Shown here in pieces: positions 7,802-16,288 of a stretch of DNA of 64,000 bases. Position 1 is the stretch's first letter. Every line of letters starts with the position of its first letter. The translations under genes were made by a program, and so were the position numbers. The stretch is from positions 434,001 to 498,000 of the forward strand of contig JAEVYT010000017.1 in NCBI GenBank assembly GCA_023392615.1, written 5' to 3'. Under the pieces are notes generated by a model. The model saw nothing but the letters and a program-made list of their open reading frames with translations. It made no database searches and was not told the DNA's origin. The stretch comes from Bacillota bacterium (GTDB lineage Bacteria; Bacillota; Clostridia; Lachnospirales; Lachnospiraceae).

Positions 7802-8155
7802 TTGGAAGATGCATTGATAAAAGAGCGAGTAGAAAAATTACTTGATTATATTATGAAAAAATGTCTGTGGCAGTTCCATTCACGTGCATGGGATAGAGAG
7901 AGACAGAATGCCAATATTATTGAAAAAACAACCCAGATTCTATGTGAAGAACCGGTTAAGAATGATACACCGGAAGACCGATGTTACTACGTAGATGCGG
8001 CTTATCTCGCTGATAGTTATAAAAAGAAATTCCCCTGGGTATCTGAGATGAGTAAGGATGATTTAAAAAAGGTAATGCAAGGATTAAAAGAACGATTAGA
8101 CTTTCTTCTGATTACCGGATCTTTGAATCTGGAACTAACTGACCCGCATTATTAA
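7802..8155 (+). CDS. anfG: Iron-only nitrogenase delta chain
   Basis: AnfG is the small third subunit present only in V- and Fe-only nitrogenases, and it stabilises the catalytic component and its contact with the cofactor region. The 117-residue product shows the family pattern: LWQFHSRAWDRERQNANI, a Cys-Tyr-containing middle (DRCYYVDAAYLADSYKKKF) and a helical end (LKKVMQGLKERLDFLLITG). It starts at TTG 7802 behind GGAGGTGAATTG, 15 bp after anfD, and ends 11 bp before anfK. Its presence is the decisive sign that this operon is Anf or Vnf; the AnfD sequence and AnfO favour Anf. Confidence 0.95.
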   Translation: MEDALIKERVEKLLDYIMKKCLWQFHSRAWDRERQNANIIEKTTQILCEEPVKNDTPEDRCYYVDAAYLADSYKKKFPWVSEMSKDDLKKVMQGLKERLDFLLITGSLNLELTDPHY

Positions 8156-8166
8156 AGGAGGTATCT

Positions 8167-9555
8167 ATGAATTGTGATGTGAAAAATAAAGAACGTGCCG
8201 GTATTATCAATCCAATCTTCACATGCCAGCCTGCCGGTGTTCAGTTTGCCAGTATAGGAATTAAGGATTGTATTGGAATTGTACATGGTGGTCAAGGTTG
8301 TGTAATGTTTGTAAGATTATTGTTTTCCCAGCATTTTAAGGAAAGCTTTGAGCTTGCCTCCTCCTCGCTTCATGAGGATGGTGCGGTATTTGGAGCACTG
8401 AACCGTGTAGAAGAAGCGGTGGATGTTTTGCTTATGAGATATCCGGATGTTAAGGTGGTGCCGATTATTTCCACCTGTTCCACTGAGGTTATTGGTGATG
8501 ATATTGATGGTGTGGTGCGTAAGTTAAATAGTACGTTATTAAAGAATAAATTTGCCGGACGGGAGGTGCATTTAATCCCGATTCATTCTCCTAGCTTTGT
8601 GGGTAGCATGATAACTGGATACGATATTGCAGTAAAAGAATTTGTATCCTATTTTGCTAAGAAGAGTACCCCGACTGATAAAATCAATCTGATAACCGGA
8701 TGGGTTAATCCCGGAGATGTTACTGAATTAAAGCATCTACTTTCAGTAATGGGAGTGGAGGCAAATGTTCTGTTCGAAATAGAACCTTTTGACTCGCCGC
8801 TTATGCCGAGTGGTAATCATGTATCCCACGGTGATACAACGATTGAGGAACTTACAGATACAGCAAATGCGAAGGCAACCTTTGCATTGAATGTATATGA
8901 GGGTGGTAAGGCTGCCTCCTATCTGGAGGAAGAATTCGAGGTTCCGGCTATTATTGGACCGACCCCAATCGGTATTCGTAATACGGATACATTTCTTCAG
9001 AAACTCAGTGAAGTAACTGGCAAGCCAATTCCGGAATCCTTAGTGGTGGAGAGGGGAATTGCGCTGGATGCAATCACTGACGTTACTCATATGTTCCTAG
9101 CAGATAAAAAGGTGGCAATCTATGGTGCACCGGATTTAGTAATCAGTCTAGCCCAGTTTTGCCTGGATATGGAGATGAAACCGGTTCTTTTACTACTTGG
9201 AGATGATAATTCAAAGTATAAGAATGATCCTCGTATTAAAGAATTTGAAGAAAAGCTGGATTATGACATGGAAGTTATTGTGAATGCGGATCTATGGGAG
9301 TTAGAGAATCGTATTAAGAATGAAGGACTTGAGATTGACATGATTATGGGTCATTCGAAAGGTAGATTCATCTCCATCGATTATAATATCCCAATGGTTC
9401 GTGTAGGATTCCCAGTCTATGATAGAGCCGGAAAGTACCGTCATCCTCTTGTAGGATACCGCGGAGCAATGCTATTAGCTGAGGAGATCGCAAATACCTG
9501 GTTTGCTGATATGGAAGCAAAACATAACAGAGAGCCTATCCTAAACATGTGGTAA
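8167..9555 (+). CDS. anfK: Iron-only nitrogenase beta chain
   Basis: The 462-residue beta subunit forms the alpha2-beta2-delta2 catalytic component and provides half of the P-cluster. Expected cysteines are at 20 (NPIFTCQPAG), 45 (GGQGCVMFV) and 104 (IISTCSTEVIGDD). The shorter length compared with NifK, which has an N-terminal extension, agrees with the Anf/Vnf type. ATG 8167 follows AAAGGAGGT 11 bp after anfG. The gene is intact. Two small hairpins follow in the gap before the NifB-like gene. Confidence 0.96.
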   Translation: MNCDVKNKERAGIINPIFTCQPAGVQFASIGIKDCIGIVHGGQGCVMFVRLLFSQHFKESFELASSSLHEDGAVFGALNRVEEAVDVLLMRYPDVKVVPIISTCSTEVIGDDIDGVVRKLNSTLLKNKFAGREVHLIPIHSPSFVGSMITGYDIAVKEFVSYFAKKSTPTDKINLITGWVNPGDVTELKHLLSVMGVEANVLFEIEPFDSPLMPSGNHVSHGDTTIEELTDTANAKATFALNVYEGGKAASYLEEEFEVPAIIGPTPIGIRNTDTFLQKLSEVTGKPIPESLVVERGIALDAITDVTHMFLADKKVAIYGAPDLVISLAQFCLDMEMKPVLLLLGDDNSKYKNDPRIKEFEEKLDYDMEVIVNADLWELENRIKNEGLEIDMIMGHSKGRFISIDYNIPMVRVGFPVYDRAGKYRHPLVGYRGAMLLAEEIANTWFADMEAKHNREPILNMW

Positions 9556-9581
9556 TAAAGTTGAATGAAATTAATTTTCAA

Positions 9582-9626
9582 AGTCACGAATTTGTGACTA
9601 AGTCATTCTATACGTAAATTAGAATG
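9582..9626 (+). other. Two small hairpins between anfK and the NifB-like gene
   Basis: AGTCAC/GTGACT (loop GAATTT, 9582-9599) and ATTCTA/TAGAAT (9605-9625) lie back to back in the 124-bp gap. Neither has a T-run. They may be processing or stability elements that set the structural genes apart from the accessory genes in the same transcript. Confidence 0.4.
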
Positions 9627-9679
9627 GAATAGCATGACATTTCATAACTGGTAGATTATTACGGTAAGGTGGTGAAGCT

Positions 9680-10942
9680 TTGAATAATTATAAAGCATCG
9701 AATAATCATAAAAGGAACAAACATGTATGCCATCATCCGTGTTTTAATAATTATGACTATCATAGTGCCATCATTCATTTACCCGTAGCTTCCCAAGATA
9801 ATATTGAATATAAGGATGCTTCTTTGAAATGTCGCTGCGCCGGTATCGTTGTTGAGAATGACAAGTCGATTGTGCTGTCACCCTATGAGGCGTATGAGCA
9901 GTTTGTGGAGGCAAAGAAAAGTATACCCATACTCTCTGTAGCTGCAATTGCTGGACCTGGTGAAACATTAGCAGATTTCGATGTAGTGAAGGAAACTTTT
10001 AAGTTCATTCGTCAGACAAATCAGGATATCAATCTGTGCCTGTCTACGAATGGACTGATGCTTCCGGTATATGCAAATCATTTGATCTCAATGGGGGTAA
10101 ATTACATTACAGTGCATGTCAATACGAACAGACCGGAAACCGGTGCAAATCTGTATCATCATATTACCTATATGGGTCGCAAGTATTATGGAGAAGAAGG
10201 CGCGAATATCTTATTACAGAATCAAATAAATGGAATGAGTTATCTCTCCTCAATGGGAATTGCAGTTAGAATGAACATTAGTGTAGTTGAAGGGGTTAAT
10301 GATCATGAAATCAAGGATATCGTTAAATTGGCAAAGGAATGTGGCTGTAAATTAACGAATATTATTCCATTGCCATCCATTAAAAACACAGATTTTAACG
10401 GGATGGAATCCTATAGTAACGATGAATTAAGTGATTTACGAGGGGAATGTGAGAAGATAATGCCACAATCTTATTATTGCAAACCTTGTAGTTATGCTTC
10501 TGTCGAAACACTTAATACAAGACTTTCGATTAATTTTAATGATTTTGCAAGAGAGATATATAAGGATCGAAGGTCTGTTGCTGTCCATTATCGATTTGCA
10601 GTTTGTTCAAAAAATGGAACCTTGACGGATCAGCATTTTGGGCATGCGACTAAATTTTATATCTATGATTATAATGGGGAAGAAGTCACGTTCATTGAAA
10701 CCAGAACCATTGAACAATATTCGCATGGCACCAAAGATGAGAAAGCTGCAGGAAGAATTTATAGACTAATCAAGTATATTGAGGATTGCAATTGTGTTAT
10801 ATGCATGAGAATCGGAGTTTGTCCTTCCGATGCATTGAAAGAGAAAAATATAGAAGTTTACACAACCTATAATCTGATTGAAGATGGAATTAAAGAAGCG
10901 GTTAAACGTCTTTATTCCGGTTTGCCGATTGATTTAGGATAG
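9680..10942 (+). CDS. NifB-like protein with NifX C-terminal domain, radical-SAM cysteines lost
   Basis: The 420-residue protein has the NifB layout: an N-terminal HHPCF motif, a radical-SAM-like barrel, the AdoMet-region motif AIAGPGETLADF (89-100), a C-terminal YYCKPC, then a NifX-type domain (from about 310, with DQHFGHATKFYIYDY). The CxxxCxxC motif that holds the AdoMet [4Fe-4S] cluster, CNIxCNxC in NifB, is replaced by DNIEYKDA at residues 40-47: Asp, Tyr and Ala stand at the three Cys positions. The RADAAG segment after CxxC is also changed. The frame is intact over 1.26 kb, so it is not an ordinary pseudogene. TTG 9680 follows AAGGTGGTG. It probably binds or passes on NifB-co rather than making it (inference). 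Confidence 0.85.
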   Translation: MNNYKASNNHKRNKHVCHHPCFNNYDYHSAIIHLPVASQDNIEYKDASLKCRCAGIVVENDKSIVLSPYEAYEQFVEAKKSIPILSVAAIAGPGETLADFDVVKETFKFIRQTNQDINLCLSTNGLMLPVYANHLISMGVNYITVHVNTNRPETGANLYHHITYMGRKYYGEEGANILLQNQINGMSYLSSMGIAVRMNISVVEGVNDHEIKDIVKLAKECGCKLTNIIPLPSIKNTDFNGMESYSNDELSDLRGECEKIMPQSYYCKPCSYASVETLNTRLSINFNDFAREIYKDRRSVAVHYRFAVCSKNGTLTDQHFGHATKFYIYDYNGEEVTFIETRTIEQYSHGTKDEKAAGRIYRLIKYIEDCNCVICMRIGVCPSDALKEKNIEVYTTYNLIEDGIKEAVKRLYSGLPIDLG

Positions 10943-10998
10943 CGCTTAAGTAATACCCATAGGGGAAAGCAGATTCATAAGGAGGAAGTGACAGTTCT

Positions 10999-11712
10999 AT
11001 GAGAATACATTATCTGCAGCATGTGCCGTTTGAAAATCCGGGTACGATACTGGATTGGGCAAGAAAGAGGGGATATCCAGTTACTTATACGAAGCTTTAT
11101 GAGAACCAGATACTCCCGACGCAGACGGAATTTGACTGGTTGGTTATCATGGGGGGACCCATGAATATCTATGAGGAATCAAAATATCCATGGTTGGTTC
11201 GAGAGAAGGAATTCATTAAGGCCGCCATTGACAACGATAAGGTACTAATTGGGTTATGCTTGGGTGGGCAGTTGATTAGTGATGTGATTGGTGGAAGAGT
11301 GATACAAAATCCACATAAGGAAATTGGGTGGTTTCCAATCACCTTAACCGAAGCAGCCTTATCTTTACCTTGTTTTTCTTCATTTCCAATCAGCCCGGTG
11401 GTTTTTGAATGGCATGGAGATACATTTGTGGATTTGCCTAAAGAGGCGGTATTACTTGCAACGAATCAGGCCTGTTACAATCAGGCATTTGTATACAGGG
11501 ACAGAGTGTTCGGGTTTCAGTTTCATCTGGAGAATACACCACAGATTATTAATGATCTGTTGGAAAACTGTGCGGATGAGATGTTTCCATCCCAGTATGT
11601 TTTGACACCGGAGGAGATACAATCGGGGAGTGTTTATATTGAACAGGATAATGCATTAATGAATGGCTTTTTGTGTGAATTGGAGCATATGTTTGACAAT
11701 GTGGAGGGTTAA
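10999..11712 (+). CDS. Class I glutamine amidotransferase-like protein
   Basis: The 237-residue protein is a stand-alone type 1 GATase of the GMP-synthase-like group. The triad is visible: nucleophile Cys in LIGLCLGGQL (about residue 88) and His-Glu in FGFQFHLEN. The oxyanion-strand motif VIMGGPMNIYE is near residue 50. Such domains release ammonia from glutamine for a partner synthase, but no synthase is adjacent, so the acceptor is unknown. It is 57 bp after the NifB-like gene, with a GGAGG site, and ends 1 bp before the next start. It is therefore part of the anf accessory operon. Confidence 0.85.
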   Translation: MRIHYLQHVPFENPGTILDWARKRGYPVTYTKLYENQILPTQTEFDWLVIMGGPMNIYEESKYPWLVREKEFIKAAIDNDKVLIGLCLGGQLISDVIGGRVIQNPHKEIGWFPITLTEAALSLPCFSSFPISPVVFEWHGDTFVDLPKEAVLLATNQACYNQAFVYRDRVFGFQFHLENTPQIINDLLENCADEMFPSQYVLTPEEIQSGSVYIEQDNALMNGFLCELEHMFDNVEG

Positions 11713-11713
11713 T

Positions 11714-12238
11714 ATGGAACAAATCAGATATAAGCAAAGAATATGTACGGATGAAGCCAGGATTGATGAGTTTTTACGAAAGTCAAGAACCGGTGTAATC
11801 GGAATCTCTGGTGCAAATTACCCTTATTGTGTGCCGGTCAATTATATATGGAAAGATGGGTGTATCTATTTTCATGGATTATCTTCGGGGAAAAAGATTG
11901 ATTTGTTAACGGAATACCCTAAGGTGAGCTTTACGGTATATGAAGAAGTCGGCACAGTGAAAGACCCAGTGGCGTGTCATGCAGATACCTCCTATATGAG
12001 TGTAATGGTGTATGGAAGTGCAGTAAAGGTGGAGGATTCTGAGGAAGGTGCCATGGTCTTGCAAGATATTGTTGAGAAATTCATGCCTGGTTTTTATAAG
12101 AGTAAAATATCTTCTGCACTGATAGAAAAATACCGTTCCTCCCATGACAATAAAGGAGTGGCGGTGTATAAAATTATTCAGGAGGAGAGAACGGCCAAAG
12201 AAAATGTGGCGGCGAAGGAAGATATATTTCATGGGTAA
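11714..12238 (+). CDS. Pyridoxamine 5'-phosphate oxidase-fold (FMN-binding, NimA-like) protein
   Basis: This is a 174-residue split-barrel flavin-binding protein of the PNPOx/nitroimidazole-reductase group. It shows RTGVIGISGANYPYCVPVNY near the start, then IYFHGLSSGKKIDLL, which is the usual FMN-phosphate strand, and later VMVYGSAVKVED. ATG 11714 starts 1 bp after the amidotransferase stop and uses a GGAGGG site inside that gene, so translation is coupled. An upstream in-frame start at 11663 would overlap and is rejected. In this setting it may be a redox or flavin protein supporting nitrogenase; the substrate is unknown. Confidence 0.8.
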   Translation: MEQIRYKQRICTDEARIDEFLRKSRTGVIGISGANYPYCVPVNYIWKDGCIYFHGLSSGKKIDLLTEYPKVSFTVYEEVGTVKDPVACHADTSYMSVMVYGSAVKVEDSEEGAMVLQDIVEKFMPGFYKSKISSALIEKYRSSHDNKGVAVYKIIQEERTAKENVAAKEDIFHG

Positions 12239-12367
12239 AAAATCAGGTTGTGAGTGTGTTGTAGTGGAAATATGCTTTTCAATATTACTCAAAGGTTTCT
12301 TTATGCATATTGGCAGATAGCGCAGTAACTGAATACAAGGTTAGTGGATGGAAAGGGACGTGATCTT

Positions 12368-13324
12368 ATGATTGCAACGGATCGATATCAATTAAAAGGA
12401 ATAACCAGCTTTACTACCTATCCCTCTGGAGAAATGAGAGATTGCAAAATAAATGAATATAATGAGATTAGTGTGGGCTCTGGGATGTACGTACCCAGAT
12501 ATAAGGCACCTGACGAGCGAAGGAAGGATAATAAAGCAATATCTTTTTATGAAAATGGAAATATAAAAAGCATTGCACTAGAGGAAAGGACGAAAGTAGC
12601 AACATCACTTGGGACAATACTTACAGAACTTTTAACCTTTTATGAGGATGGAAGTATCGACAGCTTATTTCCACTCAACGGTCAGCTCAGTTATGGATGG
12701 AGTGAAAAAGATGAAGAAACACTTCTTGAAGACATGCAATTTGACCTTCCCATCGGATGTTTTATTACTAAGATAATCGGGCTTCGCTTTTATCAAAATG
12801 GTGTACTAAAAAGCTTAATTCTATGGCCCAAAAAAACAGTTGAAATCAATACACCGTTTGGAGTTCAGAACGTTAGAATCGGATTTCGATTATATGAAGA
12901 TGGAAGTCTAGAATCCTTTGAACCTGCATATCCGCTTACGATTGAGACGAGAATTGGTTCAATTATTGCATTTGATCAAAATGCTGTAGGAATTGATGCA
13001 GATTTCAATTCAGTAAGATTTTACCCTGATGGAAGTCTGCAGTGTATCAGTACCAACAGTGATATTGTAGTTAATAAAATCTCAGAGCGAAAGAGAACTA
13101 TGATATTTCAACAGCTTCGGCTGGATATGGTTTCGGATGAAATGGTGAAGCTACCGATTGTTATTCGTTTTAATAACGATGAGGTTATGATTGATAATGG
13201 TGCAGAGATATATAATTTCCCAATTGAAGACTCTAATTTTCTATTTCTTTATGATGGTAGTTATCAGCAGAAAAAATGTAGCCCGGGAAGCGATTGTTCC
13301 GACTGCGGAGCATCCTGCATGTAA
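12368..13324 (+). CDS. MORN-like repeat protein with Cys-rich C-terminus, unknown function
   Basis: I do not recognise a named family. The 318-residue protein carries six copies of a 12-residue motif of the form xxFYxDGSLxSL at about residues 15, 58, 89, 139, 173 and 216, resembling MORN or toxin-antitoxin-like repeat strands. The tail is CSPGSDCSDCGASCM, four cysteines in a C-x5-C-x2-C-x3-C arrangement that could bind a metal or Fe-S cluster. There is no signal peptide or membrane helix. ATG 12368 follows GAAAGGGA; a GTG at 12344 is an alternative. It lies between the PNPOx-fold gene and anfO, so a role with the iron-only nitrogenase is inferred from position only. Confidence 0.65.
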   Translation: MIATDRYQLKGITSFTTYPSGEMRDCKINEYNEISVGSGMYVPRYKAPDERRKDNKAISFYENGNIKSIALEERTKVATSLGTILTELLTFYEDGSIDSLFPLNGQLSYGWSEKDEETLLEDMQFDLPIGCFITKIIGLRFYQNGVLKSLILWPKKTVEINTPFGVQNVRIGFRLYEDGSLESFEPAYPLTIETRIGSIIAFDQNAVGIDADFNSVRFYPDGSLQCISTNSDIVVNKISERKRTMIFQQLRLDMVSDEMVKLPIVIRFNNDEVMIDNGAEIYNFPIEDSNFLFLYDGSYQQKKCSPGSDCSDCGASCM

Positions 13325-13357
13325 TTATTATAAGTAACTACCGGATTGGAGGGGGAT

Positions 13358-13972
13358 ATGGAAATTGCTGTATTGGTGAATTCGGAAGGAAAGACCTCTG
13401 GATTCGATAAGGATGGAATTATACGGATTTATTCGAAGATAAATTGTGAATGGGTTATCATTCGGGATATGGATTATAAATTAGAGCAGATAGTAGATTC
13501 TATAGCCCTTCATAAAAAGATTCGAGAAGTCTGTGAGTGGCTGGATCATTGCAAATTGATAGTGGTAAACCGAATTAGAGGGATTCACTATATTGCATTT
13601 GAAGAAAAGCAGGTGTCTATGCTTGAGATTCCTGGGAAACCGGAAGATTTTTTGGATGATATTAAGGAATGTGTGCAGCATCAACGAACCGGTAAAGAGG
13701 TGCCAATGGAACCTAAAGCAATCTACGAATTGCAACCGGGAATCTACCACACCGATCTACGCGAGGTGATGAATGGAAATACCTCCTATAATTCTAAGCA
13801 GATTTTAATGCCTTTTCTAAAAAAACAAGATTTTACACAATTGGAGATTATCTGCGAGCACATACCAAAGTGGCTTGAGAAAGAACAAGGTAATTTAAAA
13901 ATAAGATTTTCAGTGGAAAATTATAAGGAATGCATGAAGGTAAAGATATACCCGAACAAGGTAAAAATTTAA
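13358..13972 (+). CDS. anfO: Fe-only nitrogenase accessory protein AnfO
   Basis: The 204-residue protein begins MEIAVLVNSEGKTSGFDKDG and continues with a pattern seen in AnfO proteins: a basic strand IIRIYSK, a central HCKLIVVNRIRGIHY segment and GKPEDFLDDI. AnfO is encoded with anfHDGK in Azotobacter and Rhodobacter and is needed for full diazotrophic growth with the Fe-only enzyme; its chemistry is not settled. ATG 13358 directly follows GGAGGGGGAT, in preference to a TTG at 13346. It is the last clear gene of the anf group, and an imperfect terminator lies at 14040. Confidence 0.75.
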   Translation: MEIAVLVNSEGKTSGFDKDGIIRIYSKINCEWVIIRDMDYKLEQIVDSIALHKKIREVCEWLDHCKLIVVNRIRGIHYIAFEEKQVSMLEIPGKPEDFLDDIKECVQHQRTGKEVPMEPKAIYELQPGIYHTDLREVMNGNTSYNSKQILMPFLKKQDFTQLEIICEHIPKWLEKEQGNLKIRFSVENYKECMKVKIYPNKVKI

Positions 13973-14039
13973 ATCTTCACACAATTTTCAATTTTGTCCC
14001 TGTATTGACATCCAAAATAAAAGGAGTACAATAACCTTG

Positions 14040-14073
14040 AAAAAGAACCGTCGATAATTTGACCGTTGTTTTT
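14040..14073 (+). terminator. Imperfect terminator at the end of the anf group
   Basis: AAAAAGAACCGTC and GACCGTTGTTTTT pair with two mismatches around GATAATTT and end in five Ts. It would close the anf accessory operon before the YibE/F genes. A TTGACA at 14005 with an AT-rich stretch 17-18 bp later could be a promoter for those genes. Confidence 0.5.
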
Positions 14074-14201
14074 GATTTGTAAGAGTGTCAATCAAACAAC
14101 GAGCATATGGATGGATATGGTATTACTATGGTTATTATCCTTAAATGAGAAATGAAATAAGGTAATACCTAGAACTATAAAGTTGATTATGGTGAATTCA
14201 A

Positions 14202-15323
14202 ATGTGGAAAGTAAGTGGAGAAGTAAAATTATTAAAGACATTCCTTATATGCGCCGCATTACTAATCATTGCGGTGATTTCAGTAATTTTTACTGATCAT
14301 AATGAACAATTTTATCATAGAACCATCGGAAAGGTGGTTAAGGTTATGGAAGATCCGAACAATTCGAAGTCTGAGCAAGGGAAATTATATCAACAGACTT
14401 TAAGTGTTCGGATTCTTAATGGTATATACAAAGGAAATATTCTTACCTTGGACAACTCCTATTCGATGGAAGGTGCATATGATTATCACTACCATAAAGG
14501 AGACAATATATTTCTATCACTTACATCAACTGTGAAGAATGCAACTACTAAGAATACATCTCTGAAGAATATATCTGTGAAGATAACAGGTGTAAAACGG
14601 GATTACTATTTAGTAATAACAGGCTGGATTTTCTTACTATTTATCTTAATAATCGGTAGGAAGCGAGGTCTTTACTCAGCGATAAGCCTGTTTGCAAATG
14701 TACTCATCTTTTCTTACGCCCTTGACCTGTACCGTAAGGGGATGAACTTGGTGTTTCTTTGCTCTGTACTGGCGATTATTTTCACCGCTATTTCAATGAT
14801 AATGGTGTTGGGGAGAAACAGAAAATCTTATGCGGCCATTTTATCAACTCTGCTAGCCACAATTATTACGATGGTGATTACATATATAGTTTTATTTGCT
14901 ACGAAGAAAAATGGATTGCGATTTGAAGAAATGCAATATATCACCAGACCGATGGAACCAATTTTTATATCGGGGATACTGCTGGGGTCATTGGGAGCAA
15001 TAATGGATATTGCGATTACAATAACCTCCTCCCTATATGAAATGAATCATGAGCAGATGTCGGGAGTGGCGCTTATCAATTCCGGTAAGGAAATTGGTAG
15101 GGATATTATGGGAAGTATGTGCAATGTTTTGTTACTGGCCTATGTTAGCGGTTCCATTCCGATGATTCTTTTATATAGTAAGAACGGCATGTCTTTGTTT
15201 CAGGCTTTCTATGCGAATCTATCACTGGAGTTGGCACGTGCACTAACCGGAAGCATCGGAATTGTGTTATCAATCCCGATATCAATCTATACAACACTTT
15301 TTTTTATGAAGAAAAAGAAATAA
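14202..15323 (+). CDS. YibE/F-family membrane protein (first of pair)
   Basis: The 373-residue protein has one N-terminal membrane anchor, an extracytoplasmic beta-rich stretch of about 100 residues (from HRTIGKVVKVMED), then a cluster of about seven hydrophobic helices. The signature of the YibE/F family is in the second half: GSLGAIMDIAITITSSLYEM and NSGKEIGRDIMGSMCNVLLL. The function of the family is not established; a transport role is usually assumed. It starts at ATG 14202 and is followed 51 bp later by a second YibE/F gene, an arrangement common in Firmicutes. Confidence 0.85.
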   Translation: MWKVSGEVKLLKTFLICAALLIIAVISVIFTDHNEQFYHRTIGKVVKVMEDPNNSKSEQGKLYQQTLSVRILNGIYKGNILTLDNSYSMEGAYDYHYHKGDNIFLSLTSTVKNATTKNTSLKNISVKITGVKRDYYLVITGWIFLLFILIIGRKRGLYSAISLFANVLIFSYALDLYRKGMNLVFLCSVLAIIFTAISMIMVLGRNRKSYAAILSTLLATIITMVITYIVLFATKKNGLRFEEMQYITRPMEPIFISGILLGSLGAIMDIAITITSSLYEMNHEQMSGVALINSGKEIGRDIMGSMCNVLLLAYVSGSIPMILLYSKNGMSLFQAFYANLSLELARALTGSIGIVLSIPISIYTTLFFMKKKK

Positions 15324-15374
15324 TGCTTCTAGATATAACAATGATATTATAAGGAATATTCTTAGGGGGAAGAT

Positions 15375-16154
15375 ATGAATATAATTGTAGTGTTGGCGTT
15401 TTTGCTATTTTTCTTAATGGAGGAAGTCGGAGGAAGACAAGGGATCAAATCTTTCTTCTCGATGATCTTAAATGTTGCAATTCTTTATATAGCAATTATA
15501 TTAATGTCACATCACTATAGTCCGTTTCTTGTTACTATTGCGTCAGGAATTATAATTAGTTGCGTACTATTATTCTTTAATAATAATGTCAATAAGAAAA
15601 CAATCGCAGCATTTCTCTCTGTGTTGATTACTTTAATTATTTTGATATTCTTCGTTGAAAAAGTAGGAGAGCTCGCAAAAATTCAGGGATTTGGAGAAGA
15701 AGAATTTGATGAGATTAGCACCTACTCACTTTATATCGGGATTAACTTTACCAAGCTATTAGGGTGTACAATGATTATGGGATTACTAGGCGCTGTAATC
15801 GATGTAGCAGTCTCGGTATCCTCGGCAATGAACGAATTTTACCGAAATAATAGCACTTTAACCAAGAAAGAATTATTTGCAATGGGTATGAATGTGGGAA
15901 GAGATATACTTGGAACGATGACAAATACCATCTATTTTGCGTTCCTTGGTGGTTATCTTGCTCTGATCATCTGGTTTAAAGACTTATCCTATTCCTTTGG
16001 CATTATTATGAACTCTAAGGTGTTTTGCGCGGAAATTATTCAAGTATTTTGCAGCAGCCTTGGTGCCACCATAATTATACCAGTCACGGCAGCGGTCAGC
16101 ACTTATTTCATGATGCATGATAAAAAAGAGATGAAATCGCAGGAGACAGCATAA
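15375..16154 (+). CDS. YibE/F-family membrane protein (second of pair)
   Basis: The 259-residue protein is nearly all membrane helices and lacks the extracytoplasmic domain of its upstream partner. It repeats the family motifs GLLGAVIDVAVSVSSAMNEF and MGMNVGRDILGTMTNTIYFA. The matched motifs suggest the two proteins form a heteromeric transporter. It starts at ATG 15375 behind AGGGGGAAG. A good terminator follows at 16213, so the pair forms its own short operon. Confidence 0.85.
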   Translation: MNIIVVLAFLLFFLMEEVGGRQGIKSFFSMILNVAILYIAIILMSHHYSPFLVTIASGIIISCVLLFFNNNVNKKTIAAFLSVLITLIILIFFVEKVGELAKIQGFGEEEFDEISTYSLYIGINFTKLLGCTMIMGLLGAVIDVAVSVSSAMNEFYRNNSTLTKKELFAMGMNVGRDILGTMTNTIYFAFLGGYLALIIWFKDLSYSFGIIMNSKVFCAEIIQVFCSSLGATIIIPVTAAVSTYFMMHDKKEMKSQETA

Positions 16155-16212
16155 AACAATTCGTGGATAGCTAGCGCTATTAATCATCTTTGAAGTAGAT
16201 ATCAACCACCCA

Positions 16213-16239
16213 AATCAACCACTTGGTTGATTTTTTTTT
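16213..16239 (+). terminator. Intrinsic terminator after the YibE/F pair
   Basis: AATCAACC and GGTTGATT form an 8-bp stem with an ACTT loop, followed by nine Ts. Confidence 0.9.
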
Positions 16240-16288
16240 ATTCACTCCACGGTATGATAGCTTCATAAATTAATAGGAGATGAACGAA

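Noticed and set aside
9680..10942. Treating the NifB-like gene as a pseudogene
   Set aside because: The frame is open over 420 codons, both flanking NifB and NifX motifs are kept, and it has a ribosome site; only the cluster ligands are changed.
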